This document shows positions 46,916-56,763 of a stretch of DNA of 64,000 nucleotides, in pieces. This DNA comes from Sclerotinia nivalis (lineage: Eukaryota > Ascomycota > Leotiomycetes > Helotiales > Sclerotiniaceae). The stretch is taken from assembly GCA_029531795.1 (NCBI GenBank), contig JAPEIS010000014.1, positions 744,001-808,000 on the forward strand. Reading direction: 5' to 3'. A model generated the notes under the pieces. That model was not told the origin of the DNA, ran no database searches, and worked only from the letters and a program-made list of their open reading frames with translations. Position numbers and translations under genes: made by a program. Positions within the stretch are counted from its first letter, which is position 1. Each line of letters opens with the position of its first letter.

Positions 46916-47367
46916 ATTTCTGGTTGGTTTAGATATAGATTTCTACTTGGGTCGAAGGATGGTGCGATTAAATGGCCGTCGTTGCCGCCAAATCTGATAT
47001 CAATTGATATTCTTAAATTTAATCTTCGCGGCTCTGACGAATATGTAAGTTTACACAATGCTAGTTGTGCTTGCAGTCGATAATTGAGTACGTGAAATCG
47101 CGAAGAGAAATATCGAATGCTGTTGAAAAGACCTCGTATTAATCGTGATGGTACAACTAATATAAAGTCGAGAGCTTCCTCAAGCCATGCTTGGTTTATC
47201 CGAAAGCGGCCTCAAAGATAATCCGAACACCGATTATCCAACTCCAACACATGGGAATGGAAATCTGTTTGATAGATAGATGGTACTTGGGATTCATAAA
47301 CTCTCAGCCAGAACAATTCGATCATTCAACATTTTCCCCATAGTTTCGTACATCATCATATACCAAA
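46916..47367. promoter_or_regulatory. Shared promoter, TAF13 and KSH1
   Basis: A 452-bp gap between divergent start codons, AT-rich, without a clear TATA box at the expected distance on either strand. Both neighbours are housekeeping genes, so a common nucleosome-free region is likely. Confidence 0.5.
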
Positions 47368-47772
47368 ATGGTTCGTCACTTTTCTTAAATCAAACTCTAG
47401 GTTTTATGCATGTGAATTTCCTCAGTGCGAGAATACTAATAGTTATCTAGTCGGCTCTATTCAATTTCCAGTCAGCGCTACTGGTGCTACTCCTGCTCAT
47501 ATGTACGAGCGCATACGCACATCAATTGTTTCCCAATATTATGGATAGGAATAAGGAAGGGTAGGGTTTTATTTGTTTGGGCAAGCTACAAAGTAGGATA
47601 CTGACGGGATGTAGGACTTTTACTGGCTTATTCTGGAAGTGCGCGAGGATAGGAGAACGATTGAGTCCTTACATAAGTGTTTGCTGTGTTGTTATGGCTG
47701 TGAGTTATGGCCTGGATGTTTTTGGCCCCGGATCACTAATGATAATAGGTTTCTCTTTTCATTGGTAACTAA
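47368..47772 (+). CDS. KSH1: Kish protein (TMEM167 family), 73 aa
   Basis: Four exons: 47368-47370 (ATG only), 47451-47560, 47615-47699 and 47749-47772, giving 73 residues. Introns are 80, 54 and 49 nt with branch sites TACTAAT, CTGAC and ACTAATG; donors are GTTCGT, GTAGGG and GTGAGT. The protein begins [20 protein letters not shown], then a short LFPNIMDRN loop and [13 protein letters not shown], then a second helix ending [13 protein letters not shown]. This matches human KISH-A/B and yeast Ksh1, an essential early-secretory-pathway membrane protein of the Golgi. Two membrane helices, no cleavable signal. The start codon alone forms the first exon, so the ATG is spliced on. Identification is certain; exon 4 was chosen because it restores the normal family C-terminus and length. 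Confidence 0.93.
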
Positions 47773-48146
47773 GCGGTTGGGGAAAGGATTTATGGCGTTT
47801 GGGTGGATGAATTTATATCAGGCTGAGGTCTAGATCTTAAAGACATTTGGCATAGGAGATGGTGCTGGGAAAGTCATGAGAGTGGCATTCGAGCCGACAT
47901 GATCAAACATTATACGAATAATCGAACAAGATACCGAGTTATTTTATCCCGTTGCGCATCCCTACGTTCCTTGCAGAAGCTCTTCCTTTGCGCCAGTCTC
48001 CACAAACCACAAACCAAAACGCCTTCGCTAATGCACTCGAATGCATACATACATATAGTATACAAGCCAATCCAAATGCTATGGACAGATGGACAAGTTC
48101 TTATCTCAATCCTTCAGAATCGAGAATGGAGCTCTTACGTCATGGT
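47773..48146. other. Convergent intergenic DNA
   Basis: 3' flanks of KSH1 and the minus-strand gene at 48147. No coding frame supported. Confidence 0.5.
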
Positions 48147-48992
48147 TCAGGGTACTGAACTTTGAAAACTCGCAGTATCCATAGTTTCATTATCACCCCA
48201 AATATCTCGACTCTCTTGTTCCACGGATCTCATTGCACTAGCAACTTCTTCCAACTTTGCTACCACATCAAGCACACCTTCATTCACCCTTTGAAAATAC
48301 CTATCATTAGCCTCCCTTCTCTTTCTCGCCAATACAATATCTGCCTTTGTATCCTCCTCCAATTTACTACCCATCTTCTCCGCACCTCCACTATGAGCCC
48401 CACTAGTAGCTGTACTTCTCCCTCCATCCGTTCCAGATGTTACTGTCATTCCTGGTCCATCCAATGCACTTTTTCCCTCACTTCCCAATGTCCCACCCCC
48501 AATATCGCCTTTACGTCCCTCATCAACTACATCATCAGCCTCACTTCTAGCCCATGCTTGCGCCAAAGCTATTTGTGTTTTACGTAATTCCTCTAAGGCT
48601 CTGCTATGTTCGGGTCCAAATACATGTGTCGCATTTACAGCGCTGAGCTCAACTTCCTCTAATGTACTTTGCATTTCCGCCCATAGCGCATCGGTTCTCG
48701 CAGCTTGTTTTTGTCCCTCGGAAGGAGCTCTTCCTACGCGAGAAATTGAACTTAAGGGAGCCGTATCTGTGGGGCCATCGAAATTGGTTCGTAGAGGTAG
48801 TCTTTGGGAACGTTGATGGACGAGGGAATTCTTAGAGGTGGTGGGATATAAGGTAGATGATTGATTGGATGGTACAAGTGCTAGACCACCTTCTATTGAT
48901 ACATGAGATGCATTTTGAGAAGGAGTAGTAAAGAGTACAGGAGGTGGATCACGAATAGGTCGTTTTGATTTCGACTTTGGTGATTGTTCCAT
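48147..48992 (-). CDS. Conserved fungal protein, DUF5315-like, 281 aa
   Basis: Uninterrupted ATG-started frame of 281 codons. The N-terminal third is basic and disordered (MEQSPKSKSKRPIRDPPPVL). A conserved-looking middle runs from about 103: ALWAEMQSTLEEVELSAVN, then HVFGPEHSRALEELRKTQ and LAQAWARSE, predicted coiled-coil or helical. A Gly/Ser linker follows, then a second charged helix near the C-terminus (ARKRREANDRYFQRVNEGVLDVV). This pattern fits the fungal DUF5315 family as I remember it; no biochemical role is known to me. Head-to-head with RPS23, about 400 bp between starts. Gene call strong, family label moderate. Confidence 0.75.
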   Translation of the reverse strand: MEQSPKSKSKRPIRDPPPVLFTTPSQNASHVSIEGGLALVPSNQSSTLYPTTSKNSLVHQRSQRLPLRTNFDGPTDTAPLSSISRVGRAPSEGQKQAARTDALWAEMQSTLEEVELSAVNATHVFGPEHSRALEELRKTQIALAQAWARSEADDVVDEGRKGDIGGGTLGSEGKSALDGPGMTVTSGTDGGRSTATSGAHSGGAEKMGSKLEEDTKADIVLARKRREANDRYFQRVNEGVLDVVAKLEEVASAMRSVEQESRDIWGDNETMDTASFQSSVP

Positions 48993-49394
48993 ATTGAGTT
49001 GTGTATGAAAATGTGTATGTAATCTGGGAGGAGTATGTCTGGAGCTATACGGAGCACCATGAGAGAAGTTATGGAGTTCTTATCGGTAATTTTTATCGCC
49101 GACCATCTGCATCACTTTGTAGGTGCCTTAAATGAGATCCAATTTCTTGACCACTCTCAGGCCATAACTACTTTTGCCCAGAAATTCATTTGTTCGCTTA
49201 GTGCATTTTAGCTTCACGCACTCATTAGGAATTTTGAAATTCTTCTCTCCAGCTTCGCAACGACAATATCGACAACTAACCAAACCCATCAATTCCCGTT
49301 ATCGCCATAATCCGGTACATACTCAATCTCTCTACGATTTACCCTCTGAATCAATTTCAATCAGCAGCTAATTCGAAATTCTTAAATAGCAATC
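48993..49394. promoter_or_regulatory. Shared promoter, DUF5315-like gene and RPS23
   Basis: A 402-bp divergent interval. A CCG|GTACAT...TTTCAATCAG pair (about 49314-49365) could be a small leader intron of RPS23, as is common in ribosomal-protein genes; not proven. Confidence 0.45.
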
Positions 49395-49973
49395 ATGGGT
49401 AAAGGAAAGCCAAGAGGTCTCAACGCCGCTCGCAAGCTTCAAAACCACCGTCGCGAGCAAAGATGGGCTGATTTGTCCTACAAGAAGCGTGCTTTGGGTA
49501 CCGCTTTCAAATCCTCGCCATTCGGAGGTTCTTCCCACGCTAAGGGTATCGTTCTCGAGAAGGTCGGAGTCGAGGCCAAACAACCTAACTCCGCTATCCG
49601 AAAGTGTGTCAGAGTTCAGTTGATCAAGAACGGAAAGAAGGTCACTGCTTTCGGTATGTGGAATATTTTATGATTTGGGATTTCTGGGAGGTAGTGGAGG
49701 ATGGATTGAAGATCTGCGGGAGGAGGGTAGATGATTTGAGGCATACTGCGGAAGGGGAAAAGTGATGAAGAAATGCTAACGAGAATTTCTACAGTTCCTA
49801 ACGATGGTTGTCTTAACTTCGTTGATGAGAACGACGAGGTTCTCCTCGCTGGTTTCGGTCGTAAGGGAAAGGCCAAGGGAGATATTCCTGGTGTTCGTTT
49901 CAAGGTCGTCAAGGTCTCTGGTGTTGGATTGTCTGCTTTGTGGAAGGAGAAGAAGGAGAAGCCAAGATCATAA
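49395..49973 (+). CDS. RPS23: 40S ribosomal protein S23 (uS12), 145 aa
   Basis: Two exons, 49395-49653 and 49795-49973, with a 141-nt intron (GTATGT donor, ATGCTAAC branch, TTCTACAG acceptor); 145 residues, identical in length to yeast Rps23. The sequence from [18 protein letters not shown] to the end is highly conserved. The decoding-centre loop reads [10 protein letters not shown] with the proline that is hydroxylated by OGFOD1/Tpa1-type enzymes in yeast and animals. The protein sits at the A site of the small subunit and sets translation accuracy. Codons are strongly biased (GGT, GTC, AAG), as expected for a highly expressed gene. Confidence 0.98.
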
Positions 49974-50897
49974 GCGAATATGTTAACGATTTTGCTTCTT
50001 GGGGGAAATGGGATATGGTGTTTTGCTGTCGCGACGATCGATGGCTAGGCTCAGAATCTACATATAGAGCATAGTACTTTCATACCTGCAGCATTTGGGA
50101 ATGAGATACCTCCATTGATCATGATCACCATCAATTTGTCTTTCTGGAAAGGATTTTGTTTGTGCAAACGGTTGTGTGATGAATATTAGGGGATTGGCTG
50201 GGTTAGAAATTCTGGCTAGCTGTTCATCTCGAGCCGAACTCAACGATCTGGATGAGTGGCGAGGTTGCAGTTTGACTTCTGAGTCTCTACCTATGTTTTG
50301 TTCTCCAAATGCTCAAGCGCGCATCCTACCATTTCTCCCATGACAACACGTCATTTGATGTCTTGCAGCCATAATGTTGAGAATCATATTCACCCACAAA
50401 AACGCACTTATTCTCTTGTATCTTTTACCCCAGTTTATGATTACTCGAGCACAATATATCTACATTGCAAGAATTCTCTTGATCTCCATGCTAAATTCCA
50501 ACGTCACCTAGCTAAAATCCTATCTAATAAGATGCCTGCGTTGACATGTCCGGCTCTTCGTGGCCTGGTGCGTACTTCAGATGCATATTCATGACCTCCT
50601 AGTCGTACTTCTCATCTCGTCATGGTATTGAAGATCGTCGAATGTTCATAAACACGAATATTCGTCATATTAGGCATTAAAACATAATATCTTTTCGGCA
50701 GTACACGATATCTATCACCTCCATGTCTACTCGCAACCATTCATAATCGCAACACAGAACCATTTTCAATTTATTAAACATTTAACATTAAAATATATAC
50801 TCTTTCATGATACACAATATCCAACTTCCCTCTACTCCACACTACTTCTATTCCTCCTCCTTCCTCACACACACATCCAATCCACTCCACCCAAATC
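49974..50897. other. Convergent intergenic DNA
   Basis: 3' flanks of RPS23 and of the second PLC-like gene. Plus 50298-50594 is open for 98 codons but has no gene-like context. Nothing else seen. Confidence 0.5.
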
Positions 50898-52973
50898 TCA
50901 CTCACTGCCCCATTCTCCCTGACCCCAAACATTAACCCCCATAGCCAACGCCGCCACATCACAATTCCTAATATAATCCACCTCGATTAAATTCGGTTTC
51001 CCTCCTCCTCCTCTCCCTTCTCCCCCTTTCCTCCCCCCCGAAACCAACGCCTCAAAATTAGAAAATAATTCCCTCTGCGCCAATACCGCATATCCAAGTA
51101 TAGAATTCCACCAAGTTCCCTTGTCGGCCTGCACGGACAGCGGTTGTGTGAGGATCCAGGAGAGTTTGTGGATTGGGCTTGGGTTAGGATTTGGGTTGGT
51201 GTTTGGACTGGTGTTGGTGGTTGGGGATGATAGTTTATGCTGGGATAGCTTTTCGAGTTGCGTGGTGCTTAGACGGGTGGGGGATGAGGTGTGGGAGAAA
51301 GTGCCGGTGAGGGGGAGCCGGTAGGCGGGGATGGGGGTGAAGTTTAGGGTTGCGGGGGAGCGGGGGGTTAGGAGCGTGTGGAGGGTTGATGGGGGCTGGG
51401 GCGAGCTAGTTTTGGAGTCTGCGTGGGGGTTTGGAGGGTTAGTTTATGTTGTTGTTTTGTTTGGGGGGTGGTTTGAGGGTACGGGGTGTTTGAAGGAAAG
51501 GGAAGGGAAGGGAAGGGAAGGGAAGGGAAGGGAAGGGAAGGGAAGGGAAGGGATGGGATGGGATGGGATGATAACGGAAGATTATATATGCTAGATGATG
51601 GAACGTGTGGATATTGCAACAGGGTATCAGGGAAAAAAGATGATTTGTAAAACGTTGCGCAGGGTAATACATTACGTAGATTTGGATACAAGGGATTGCG
51701 ATATGGAAAGACAAATTATACTTACGAGTATTGTCAATAGGATTGGAGACGTCCCGTTTATAGAAGGAGCGAGATGACCTCTGTGAGTAGGATGGATCTG
51801 TAGTGTTTAGGGGAGCGAGATCGTTATCCGGGATAACAGGGTCGCAGACAGGTCGAGAAGTAGTGAAAGTGGTATTTACATCTCTCTTTTCCTGAGCAGA
51901 AAATAAAGCAGGCGCACCACAAGGAACCCTCACCAACACCGTACTTTTACCTCCCTCCTTCACGAACGTACCAAAAGGTACACTCGACAAATCCCACTGC
52001 GATCCCTGCGGTTCGACCCAAAGATCATAGATCCCATTCAGCACTCCATAAAACTTCATCCAATCATCCTCACTAAAACCACTCCATTTGCGCTTCGCAT
52101 TCGCATCGTGCGAAATATCAAGCACGATTAATTCCCCCGGATATTTGCGCGTGAAATAATTTATATCCTCGATCATGCTCTCGATACTTTGGCCCGTGGC
52201 ACCCCACATGCTACCCGCGGCAAAGGAACCGTGATATGTCATCCATTTTGTTCTGTATAGCGCAGGACGGATATCGAGCCAGCGGGCTCCGTGCACAAGT
52301 TGCCAGTATATGGAATGCGATTGCGTTTGCGTGTTGTGTAGTGTGCCTGGTCCGTTTAGTGGGTGGGTAACGATATTTGCGCCTGCGTCGTGGGACATGG
52401 GCATCGTGATTTCGCGGAGGGATTTGGGAGAGAGCGTGGAGAGGGTACTTTGCATCCAGGATACTGGGGGGTTGGTGCTAATGTAGGGGGTTTGGATGCC
52501 GCTTCCTGCGAGGATGAAGGGGTGGGGATGGCGATCCATAAAACCTAGATTGATGGTTGAATATTTGGGGTTGTTGAGAGAGGAGAGATTTTCATGGTAG
52601 TGAACCTGGAGTTGGGTTGGGTCTTGAATGGCACTGATGGTGAAGGATTCAGGGGATGAGGGGTTGTCAATACGATATGTTGCTTCAGCACTTGCGTCTG
52701 GTTGATTGAGAATCCATGAGATGCAGGATTCGGAGCTTGTGCCTGCGATGTTTATTAGAATTGGATGTGAGATATTGGGAGATATAGTGTCTGTGGGATA
52801 CCAGATGGGATAATGGAATTAGGGGACCATTTCATGCGACGCGTTCCATTAGATATTAAGTGCCAATCATATGGTGTTCCGTTGATCAGTTCCACGTATG
52901 CTTTTGATTTTGCGAGTACCATAGGCAGAAGAAACAGTAGGGCAGCAAAGATACATTGAGTAGATTTAGACAT
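50898..52973 (-). CDS. Secreted PLC-like phosphodiesterase, 569 aa
   Basis: Three exons, 52973-52802, 52742-51726 and 51418-50898, joined across introns of 59 nt (GTATCC...CATCGCAG) and 307 nt (GTAAGT...AAACTAACC...CACGCAG). Start chosen at 52973 because it gives the signal peptide MSKSTQCIFAALLFLLPMVLA. Residues about 24-125 form a beta-rich N-terminal domain. The catalytic PI-PLC-X-like barrel follows: H175 in MPMSHDAG, LDIRPAL at about 213-219, and H228 in TYHGSF, the same spacing as the two catalytic His of bacterial PI-PLC. The third exon ends with a basic Gly/Arg loop and NLIEVDYIRNCDVAALAMGVN, the usual last barrel strand, so the model reaches a natural end. No GPI signal, so probably secreted. 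Intron 2 contains a pentanucleotide microsatellite. A 32-bp x4 repeat lies in its promoter. Confidence 0.85.
51500..51571. repeat. GGGAA/GGGAT microsatellite in an intron
   Basis: About ten copies of GGGAA followed by four of GGGAT, entirely within intron 2 of the secreted PLC-like gene. Confidence 0.9.
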
Positions 52974-53116
52974 TGTGGATAGGATCAATTAGAGACAATA
53001 ATTAATTGTGTATGCAAATGCGCGCAGACTTGGTAATGTACAGAACTTAAATATACATCTCTTGGATATCGTGAATTATTTACAGGACAATAATATGAAG
53101 TGAACAGATTGCACAA

Positions 53117-53244
53117 GCTACAAATTGGTGGAAGTCGCCATTGAAAAAGCTATAAAATGGTAGAACTCGCCACTGACAAACTACAAATTGACAGAAAGTC
53201 GCTATTAATAAACTACAAATTGGTAGAACTCGCCATCAACAAGC
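53117..53244. repeat. 32-bp tandem repeat x4
   Basis: Four consecutive units of exactly 32 bp, consensus CTACAAATTGGTAGAACTCG plus CCATTGACAAA, at 53117, 53149, 53181 and 53213. Units differ at several positions but length is conserved. The array lies 144-271 bp upstream of the ATG of the secreted PLC-like gene (minus strand), i.e. in its promoter. Confidence 0.85.
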
Positions 53245-54308
53245 CCGGTTGATGGTAGTGATAACTTGAGGGGTAGGTAAACTTTAGTCTGGCAAAGTTC
53301 ACCTGATAAGTGAAAATAGTATACTGTACCAATTTCTTTTCCACGAAATCAATATTCATCGTCAATTGCATCGACATTGTTTGGTATAGCAATACCAAAA
53401 TTAACTTTTGATTGACGAGGGTATGCTTAGGAGCAAACCAATATTGTACGGCATAGAAAATATCAAAACAGTCTGAGGATATTGATCGGCGTTATGAGAT
53501 TTTCTCATAGATATACGTCATGGATCGTCACACACTAATGACTGTAGGTTTGCGAACATCGGGATAAGTAGAAGAGACTTCACCCAAACTTAGAAATGAT
53601 TATACTTTGGATCATGAATGGAAGGCCAAAAATTCCCTATTAGCAATTTTTGTCTGCATCATCTTCGTCATCTCGTGTGTCGCTTTGGTTCTTAATGGCG
53701 TTTGGAAAGGGTCATATGAATAATAGAGTTTGTCTAGGCAGACACGAAGTATTGAATCGAGTACTTTTCATTCCTCCTTCGAGAATACGCTCCCAAATCA
53801 TTAATGTGGGAGGTTGAATATGGAATCTCGAATTCACGTGCCTTGCATATGATCAGAGCGACTAGCTCGATCTGGAACCCTCTGCAGCTTCAGCAGAAGA
53901 TCTCTAATAAAGCAAAACCATTTCTGAAACAATGTCATTTCACCGTCTTGTCATCCTTTCATGAGTAATGATTTTAGGTGATACGTCGCAACGACATGTA
54001 ATATATCAATTGATGCGATCGCATCGTCTGTCAAAGACTCTCCCTCGGTATATAAAAAAGGTCAGAGGGTTACCACGACTCTTTTTCATACGATTCATGG
54101 GCACATATCAGGAGTGTAACTCCGTACGCTGCATATTTAGGGTCCTAGGGCAGCAGTAGGAAAGTTAAAAAGTGCCTAGCACCAACATTTTAGGGTGACA
54201 CCATGCGTTCTGCTCAAGCCTGACCGGCTGAGCCTTTTGAGACTTGAGACTTGAGGTGCGTACCTAGTAAAGAAAAAAAGCCATTAGTGGAACTAAAGCA
54301 AAGCACTC

Positions 54309-54459
54309 GCATACATAGTCGGCCAGAAAGCATAAAACTCCGAAAGCCAAGTCAGTGTTAAAAAAAGAAAGGGAAACCTTGAAAATGGGGCAGTTGGATC
54401 AATAACAATTGTTCTCTAGCCGTTCGGGGCTTTATACTTTCTGGCCGCAACAAGTATGC
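54309..54459. mobile_element. Foldback, MITE-like element
   Basis: Imperfect inverted repeat. The arm at 54309-54349 contains GGCCAGAAAGCATAAA; the arm at 54415-54459 contains TTTATACTTTCTGGCC, which is the reverse complement with one mismatch in 16. Pairing extends outwards to GCATAC / GTATGC, for arms of about 45 bp around a 65-bp loop. A related 21-bp direct repeat (CTGACCGGCTGAGCCTTTTGA at 54220 and a copy with three changes at 54524) brackets it. No coding capacity. Could be a non-autonomous transposon or a hairpin of other origin. Confidence 0.45.
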
Positions 54460-56605
54460 TTTTACGCTTTTTCGAGGCCACTTCAGACTAGCGGCCATGG
54501 CCCGTTTTCCAAAGGGGAGTAGGCTGATCGGATAAGCCTTTTGACACTCTTGAAAGAGAGCGCCTGTGGCACACTTTTAACTTTTCGGTGGAGCTGGCTC
54601 AACTACATGTGTTAAGACCAGCTCTTTCAGCTGTATGACATCTGGCGATGTGACTAAGCATGGGGGAGAAACTACCTACGTACACATAAAACAACGAAAT
54701 GGAGCCGCACATCTCGATCCTTCATGAACTACTGTCCTCGGAAGTGGAAGTCTTGTCTCCTTGTCTCATCCCAAAATCCATTTGCATTTCCCCGAAATGA
54801 CACGAATTTTCATCTCCGCTATAACCGGCTAACCGATGTCGTCGAGCTCATTCATCGTCATAATACAAACATTATACTCTGGATCCAGAAATTTTGAGTT
54901 TTTTGTAAAGGTCCACTGCTCTCCCACCACGAAGATCAGTGATGACACAACGTTTGGCAAGCATATGCCTATAGCCGGGAAGTCAAGCATGCAATTGGTT
55001 AAATTACGTGACTCAGAGAATCAAAGCAAAGTTTAATAAATTGCCATCGACCAAAAAAAACAACACAGTTTTTCGGTAGAGGGTTTGAGTGGGAAAAAAA
55101 GATTAATTATCTCATTTGTAAATTATATCATTGATGCCGTGATTCTGAAAAGTCGGATTCCCCAGTAAAAGCTTTGATCATGTCGAATTTCAATTATCAA
55201 TTCGGACTTTGTGGTTGCCCAATTAAGTTTAAAGATATCCATATCATTTATGAAGACCGGATTCCTAGTACTCGGTAGATTGCAATCAATTCCCAGTATA
55301 TTATTGCAATCAATTGTAATACATTAGGAATTGCTAGATCAATCCGAAAGTGGTATAGATTGACCATGATCTATACCCCAAACCGATATAGCATAAGACG
55401 TGAAGCGAATATAACCGAATTGGGAACAAAAATATCAAAAAGAGATGCTCAAGACCTCTTTTTTCAAATGCTAAACTCACATATGGGACGAAGTGGATTC
55501 TCGAGCGCATAAATGCTGGGTATTTGTGAGTTGCCTAATCACTTATCATCTCTTTTTCCAAGCTGTCCGATGAAAATACGTTCCACTAAACCGAGGTTGA
55601 GCCTTCTCCCCCCTTCTACACCTTAAGATGGCATCGCAAGTTTGAAAAAATTGATCCGACAAAAGGTAGATTTTGGGAAAATAGGTGGGCGCCAAAAGCT
55701 AAATGGCCTACCATCGAGCTATTGCCGTGGACGCGTTGTTAATCTAGTGGGGATCCATCCTTGTTGTAGTTTTGGAAAAGTCTTCAATCGGTGCAAAGTA
55801 GTGCCGCCGCTCTCTGTCAAACTGAAATTATGAGGACAAGGACAACAGTAGTTACACATGCCAACGGCGAGCGAGTCAGGGGCACCAAGCTTTAAGTTTT
55901 TCCACTTGTTGCAGCGCTCGCTTATAGACATCCTCGCTCAGAATATTGACATTCTGACACTAGAAACTCGGAACTTAGTTCCGAGAAGCTTAAAATATTA
56001 CCTTGGGATTCTATACCTGTAGCTCTGTAACGAAAATGATTTGCATTGCATGTTGAGTGTTATTGACTACTGGACGGAGTGAGCTCCGCGTATGTGGCGC
56101 AGCAAACAATAGGAGTGCGTGCATCAAACGGCTTGGTTCTTATCAGTTGACGGATATAACAAGTGCCGGGTATAAAAATTCACATATGGGTAGATTGCTC
56201 CTAGATTTATTAAGATAGATTGAAGCACACAAGCGACGGAGAAATGTCAAAAAGAAGTAAGAGGGGGGGGTCCGCAGCACATCTCCCAGAAAAGTGCGGG
56301 GCGCGGGAGGGGCCATCCTTTGAATGATGCTCCTGTACTGCGGAAGATCTCCACCAATCGCCCGATCGTTATAGCCAAAAAGTCTGGGCCTCCCTGTGGC
56401 TTTAATGCCGAGTTTCCTAGGAATCTCCGAGGCATTGTGGCTTTATGTGTGGCAATCGTACATCCCGTTACTGTTACCATTTCAATTTACAGATACATCA
56501 CCCATGTGCCTGGAGAGTCGATGATCTTATCATGGGAATCCTTTGAGTATCTTATATAGGAAGGATGTCAAGGAGAGCCAAGATAGCCAAGATGATAAAG
56601 TATCT

Positions 56606-56763
56606 GGGCAGGGAGAAATTGTATGTCACTGAACACCTCTGAATGGGCGGGTATTACGGATTGAGCGGGATTACCCGGATTCTGGGTGGCAGGAAAACTG
56701 TATGTCATTGAATGTCTCTGAATGGGCGGATATTAGAGATCAAGCGGGAATAAATAACTCCTC
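56606..56763. repeat. 79-bp tandem duplication
   Basis: Two adjacent units with period 79 bp, each containing GTATGTCA(C/T)TGAA and CTCTGAATGGGCGG(G/A)TATTA followed by AGCGGGA. They differ at roughly a quarter of positions. Confidence 0.8.
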
